Source of the DNA: an uncultured Collinsella sp.
GTDB lineage: Bacteria > Actinomycetota > Coriobacteriia > Coriobacteriales > Coriobacteriaceae
DNA: 14,805 bases
Assembly (NCBI GenBank): GCA_900547505.1
Contig: URGY01000022.1
Location: forward strand, 1-14,805
Direction of reading: 5' to 3'
Position numbers and translations under genes: made by a program. Below are positions 12,476 to 14,805 of the stretch, piece after piece. Position 1 is the first letter of the stretch. Each line of letters starts with the position of its first letter. The notes under the pieces are model-generated. The model was not told the DNA's origin and ran no database searches. It worked only from the letters and a program-made list of their open reading frames with translations.

Positions 12476-13474
12476 TTATTCCTCGACCGGCGTGAGCACC
12501 ATGACAGCACGCGTGTTGCTCAGCGATAACGAACGACAGGTCACAAGCGTCACGACCTTGGTTGCCGAAGCGGCACGATCGGTGGCATCGCTCGCCACGG
12601 CAGAGGCACCGTCGAGCATCTCGGACAGGTAGTTCTTGAGCCCGTCATCGCCCTCAAAATTGGGCGTGCGTGCCTTGGCATACGTGTCCTCGACAACTTT
12701 GGTCGCCAGTGGTCGCAGTTTATAGGTGGCGTCGCGCGTGATGTAATACACGTACTCTATGCTGTCGAACGTCGCCTGATCGGTCGTGTCCGAGATCACA
12801 TTGAACATCGACCCGTCATTCATGTGGTGGCCGTAGATCGTGGTCTGCTGATCCACCATGCCCGGCGCGGTATCGTCGCTGTCCAAGAAGATCGCACCCG
12901 ATGCATTGGACGTACCGTCAAACAGCGTGTTGAGGTATTTGGAGTTGTTGTTGGTCTGCACGACGGGATAGTTGATGTTGGTGCCGGGCGCGTAAATCCA
13001 ACCCACAACCTCGGGATTCGTCTGGGCAAGTGCATCAAAGTCGATAATCGGCACGCCGCTGGCGTCCTTATCGCTTACATATTGCTTCTCGATTTTCTGG
13101 TACGAATCGCTTGCCTGCTTATAGCCAATCTGAGCATTAATAAAGATAGCGGCGGCGGCGACAATCAGACCGATGCCGATGATGATGAGCAGAATGGGAA
13201 TAATGGAGCGGCGCTTTTTGCGCGGCGGCTCGGTGTAATCCGACGGCGCGGCATGCGATGAAGACCGGGGCGGCTTCTTAGCGTTGCTATAAGATGAAGG
13301 TCGATATGCGGCTGGCGCGTCCTGTCGACGATGCGTCGCCGGTGTCACGGGACGCAGCGCGCGCGGCTGCTGAGGAGAGGATGCCCGACCCTGCTGCGCC
13401 GCATGGGCAGCACCCGGCTTCGATGGATCGGGAATCTGAGAAGCCTTGAATCGTTTTCCCTGATAGTCGGACAT
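12476..13474 (-). CDS. srtB: Class B sortase
   Basis: This 332-residue membrane-anchored cysteine transpeptidase would attach surface proteins to the cell wall. The start is the ATG at 13472-13474, with AAGGAGAG just upstream; a longer frame overlapping purE is rejected. Residues 1-89 form an unusually long, Pro/Ser/Ala/Arg-rich, probably disordered cytosolic tail. A membrane segment lies at about 90-112 after KKRRS. The catalytic domain shows class B landmarks: NPEVVGWIYAPGTNINYPVV (153-172), YLNTLFDGTSNASGAIFLD (180-198), the catalytic His in TIYGHHMNDGSMF (His216), the nucleophile in TLVTC (Cys313) and the Arg in SNTRAVMV (Arg322). All three catalytic residues are present. No protein with a sorting signal is in the window. 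It starts 35 bases after purE on the same strand and may share its transcript. Confidence 0.93.
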   Translation of the reverse strand: MSDYQGKRFKASQIPDPSKPGAAHAAQQGRASSPQQPRALRPVTPATHRRQDAPAAYRPSSYSNAKKPPRSSSHAAPSDYTEPPRKKRRSIIPILLIIIGIGLIVAAAAIFINAQIGYKQASDSYQKIEKQYVSDKDASGVPIIDFDALAQTNPEVVGWIYAPGTNINYPVVQTNNNSKYLNTLFDGTSNASGAIFLDSDDTAPGMVDQQTTIYGHHMNDGSMFNVISDTTDQATFDSIEYVYYITRDATYKLRPLATKVVEDTYAKARTPNFEGDDGLKNYLSEMLDGASAVASDATDRAASATKVVTLVTCRSLSLSNTRAVMVLTPVEE

Positions 13475-13509
13475 GGCTCTCCTTATACTGCGGTGAAACG
13501 GCAGAACGC

Positions 13510-13974
13510 CTAGGCGTCGGCCATCTCCTGCTTCATCTTCTCGATAACCTTGCGGTACTCGGGGTCGCAAGCGCCTAGAATCTGCGTGGCGTAGATGGCG
13601 GCGTTCTTGGCGCCGTTGATGGCAACGCAGGCCACGGGCACGCCCGAAGGCATCTGCACCATCGACAGCAGCGAATCCATACCGCCCAGGTCACTCGTCT
13701 TCATAGGCACGCCGATGACCGGCAGCGGCGTAAAGGCAGCCACGACACCACCCAGGTGAGCGGCCTTGCCAGCGGCGGCGATAATCACTTTGATACCGCG
13801 ATCGGCAGCAGTCGAAGCCCACTCGTGGACCTTCGCCGGCGTGCGGTGCGCGCTTGCAATCACGAGCTCATAGGGCACGCCCAGTGCCTCGAGCTCAGCG
13901 GTGCAACCTTCCATAACGCCTAGATCGGACTTGGAACCCATGATGATCCCGACAACCGGCTTTTGATCTGCCAT
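13510..13974 (-). CDS. purE: 5-(carboxyamino)imidazole ribonucleotide mutase (PurE)
   Basis: PurE forms CAIR at step 6 of IMP synthesis. The 154-residue protein has MGSKSD (12-17), the SAHRTP loop with His43 (41-46), AAAGKAAHLGGVVAA (66-80) with His73, PVIGVPMKTSDLGGMDSLLSMVQMPSG (85-111) and AINGAKNAAIYATQIL (118-133). This pattern fits class I, the N5-CAIR mutase, rather than the class II AIR carboxylase, which lacks the AAH block. The start is the ATG at 13972-13974, with AGGAGG nine bases upstream; a TTG two codons earlier is too close to that site. No purK, which makes the class I substrate, lies in the window. It is separated from purFMN by four genes and probably has its own promoter; a TATACT box lies at 14038-14043. 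Confidence 0.97.
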   Translation of the reverse strand: MADQKPVVGIIMGSKSDLGVMEGCTAELEALGVPYELVIASAHRTPAKVHEWASTAADRGIKVIIAAAGKAAHLGGVVAAFTPLPVIGVPMKTSDLGGMDSLLSMVQMPSGVPVACVAINGAKNAAIYATQILGACDPEYRKVIEKMKQEMADA

Positions 13975-14025
13975 AAACAAAGACCTCCTGTTGAGAGCGG
14001 CGACGCGGCGGATCCGCGACCCTTA

Positions 14026-14043
14026 ACTACTGAGAGTAGTATA
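14026..14043 (-). promoter_or_regulatory. Candidate purE promoter and overlapping inverted repeat
   Basis: TATACT on the minus strand (14038-14043) resembles a -10 box 64 bases before the purE ATG; no convincing -35 precedes it. ACTACT (14026-14031) and AGTAGT (14035-14040) form a perfect 6-bp inverted repeat over the predicted start site, a possible operator or a small 5' hairpin. Confidence 0.35.
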
Positions 14044-14069
14044 GCTGCTCCCGTCCCTGCGGTCTTTGT

Positions 14070-14141
14070 GGTGGCGGCTGAGCCTTTCCCTCGGGAACTG
14101 GGCTTCGCGAAGTTTCCCGAGGGAAAGGCTCAGCCGCCACC
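14070..14141. repeat. 28-bp perfect-stem hairpin
   Basis: Arms 14070-14097 and 14114-14141 are perfectly complementary over 28 bases. The 16-base loop contains CTTCGCGAAG, itself a 10-base palindrome. No T-run follows on either side, so it is not a standard terminator. It is the first of three large hairpins in the 426-base gap between purE and carB (13975-14400), which otherwise holds no gene I can support. Confidence 0.9.
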
Positions 14142-14187
14142 CTGCGACCTACCGGGAATTGCCATGACGTACGTTGGCTGAAATATT

Positions 14188-14240
14188 AGTGTGGGATCCG
14201 CCGTTCGAACGAACGGCGGATCCCACACTCACTTTTTATT
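14188..14240. terminator. 20-bp stem terminator in the carB-purE spacer
   Basis: Arms 14188-14207 and 14210-14229 are perfectly complementary over 20 bases with a two-base AA gap; the real loop would be a few bases larger. On the plus strand it is followed by CACTTTTTATT, a good U-tract. On the minus strand, the direction of carB, the tail is AATATTT. It is probably bidirectional and ends carB transcription. Confidence 0.75.
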
Positions 14241-14299
14241 CAGCCCCAGTCATCGCGCGAAGCCCCTTCGACAGCACACGGTGCAGCCAAGTCACCGCA

Positions 14300-14388
14300 G
14301 GCCGGGGCGGAGGGGGCCGAATTTGCCACTGAGCGACTCTGCTTGCAGCCGGAGCGAAGGGGGAAATTCGGCCCCCTCCGCCCCGGCC
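14300..14388. repeat. 25-bp GC-rich inverted repeat directly after carB
   Basis: Arms 14300-14324 and 14364-14388 are perfectly complementary over 25 bases and enclose a 39-base segment. The arms are G-rich on one strand and C-rich on the other. It begins 13 bases after the carB stop on the minus strand and has no U-tract. It could be a 3'-end stabiliser, a repeat element or a protein-binding site. Confidence 0.88.
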
Positions 14389-14400
14389 GGACAGGTCACA

Positions 14401-14756
14401 CTACACCGTGTGCTGCGGCAGGTCCTGCAGAGCGATGACGTCCATGCCCATGTCGTTGGCGCTGCCGTGACCCTGCTGGTCCTCGCGCACGGCCTCGATG
14501 GCACTCACGTACGTGTTGGCGGCAGACATCGCCGTCACGCAGGTCACGCCGCGGCGCACCGCCTCGGTACGCAACAGATAGCCGTCGCCACGAGAACCGG
14601 GGCCATACGGTGTATTGACGATCACCGCGATCTTGCCATCGGCAATCAGGTCACCGATGTTGGGACGCTCGCCGTCGTGCGGGCCGCTAATCTTCTCCAC
14701 GACCTCGCACGTCACGTTGCCGCCACGCAGCACGCGCGCCGTACCCTCGGTGGAGC
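14401..14756 (-). CDS. carB: Carbamoyl-phosphate synthase large subunit, C-terminal fragment (partial)
   Basis: Only the last ~118 residues are present; the gene enters from the right and is cut by the contig end at about 14756. The fragment is the methylglyoxal-synthase-like regulatory domain at the C-terminus of CarB: GSTEGTARVLRGGNV, then VVEKISGPHDGERPNIGDLI, IAVIVNTPYGPGSRGDGYLL, RTEAVRRGVTCVTAMSAAN and VSAIEAVRED. In characterised enzymes this domain binds allosteric effectors such as UMP, IMP and ornithine. The intact enzyme makes carbamoyl phosphate for pyrimidines and arginine from glutamine-derived ammonia, bicarbonate and ATP. The stop is TAG at 14401-14403. The catalytic domains are outside the window, so activity cannot be judged. 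Any reading past 14756 is adapter. Confidence 0.93.
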
Positions 14757-14805
14757 CTGTCTCTTATACACATCTGACGCTGCCGACGAATAGCCTTGTG
14801 TAGAT
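14757..14805. other. Illumina Nextera i5-side adapter (not genomic)
   Basis: The Tn5 mosaic end CTGTCTCTTATACACATCT lies at 14757-14775, followed by the reverse complement of the read-1 adapter to 14789. Next come an 8-base i5 index position (ATAGCCTT, 14790-14797) and GTGTAGAT, the inner end of the P5 primer. Reading frames through it encode the familiar artefact tails LLYTSDAADE and SYTHLTLPTN. Confidence 0.98.

Noticed and set aside
868..13974. A novel defence, secretion or biosynthetic gene cluster
   Set aside because: Every gene of substance belongs to a recognisable housekeeping, transport or surface-protein family; no group of unknown genes is co-located in a way that suggests a new system.
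14191..14793. 200-residue plus-strand open frame ending in LLYTSDAADE
   Set aside because: It runs through hairpin spacer, carB antisense and then sequencing adapter; the tail is an adapter translation.

Overview
The window is one assembled contig whose true genomic insert runs from about base 49 to base 14756. Both ends are Illumina Nextera adapter and index sequence. The insert is GC-rich and tightly packed, with near-perfect AGGAGG-type ribosome binding sites. The gene set looks like a gut Coriobacteriia actinobacterium, most likely Collinsella: Fe-S type PurF, a class B sortase, a CmpB-like membrane protein, a diverged MoaE, and a GlnQHP-type transporter with a Tat-like lipoprotein binding subunit. 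The genus is inference from family resemblance, not from a search.

Layout, left to right. A cytidylate-kinase-like protein (75-698, minus) is followed by a four-gene polar amino acid ABC transporter operon read on the minus strand: ATPase (3166-3897), lipoprotein binding protein (2282-3160), permease (1510-2256) and permease (868-1506). A 360-base gap (3898-4257) holds a long near-perfect palindrome and several hairpins. Next come YqeY (4258-4701) and a membrane-anchored PrsA/SurA-like foldase (4756-5976), probably co-transcribed, then a lone PTS EIIA (6147-6611). The purine operon purF-purM-purN (10387 down to 6765) ends in a clear intrinsic terminator. A divergent plus-strand gene (10673-11902) encodes a CmpB-type multi-pass membrane protein with a good promoter. 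It converges on a minus-strand MoaE-like gene (11993-12412) across a bidirectional terminator. A class B sortase (12476-13474) and purE (13510-13974) follow on the minus strand. A 426-base spacer carrying three very long hairpins separates purE from the 3' end of carB (14401-14756), which is cut by the contig end.

Functionally the window is mostly housekeeping. PurF, PurM, PurN and PurE cover steps 1, 3, 5 and 6 of IMP synthesis. CarB supplies carbamoyl phosphate for pyrimidine and arginine synthesis. The ABC system would import a glutamine/glutamate-class amino acid, the nitrogen donor that PurF and the carbamoyl phosphate synthetase use; that link is inference.

I see no mobile gene, CRISPR array, tRNA or rRNA and no convincing new multi-gene system. 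The least explained material is non-coding: a GGGGACAG-core repeat family in several gaps, the 29-bp-arm palindrome at 4004-4070, and the hairpin cluster at 14070-14388.
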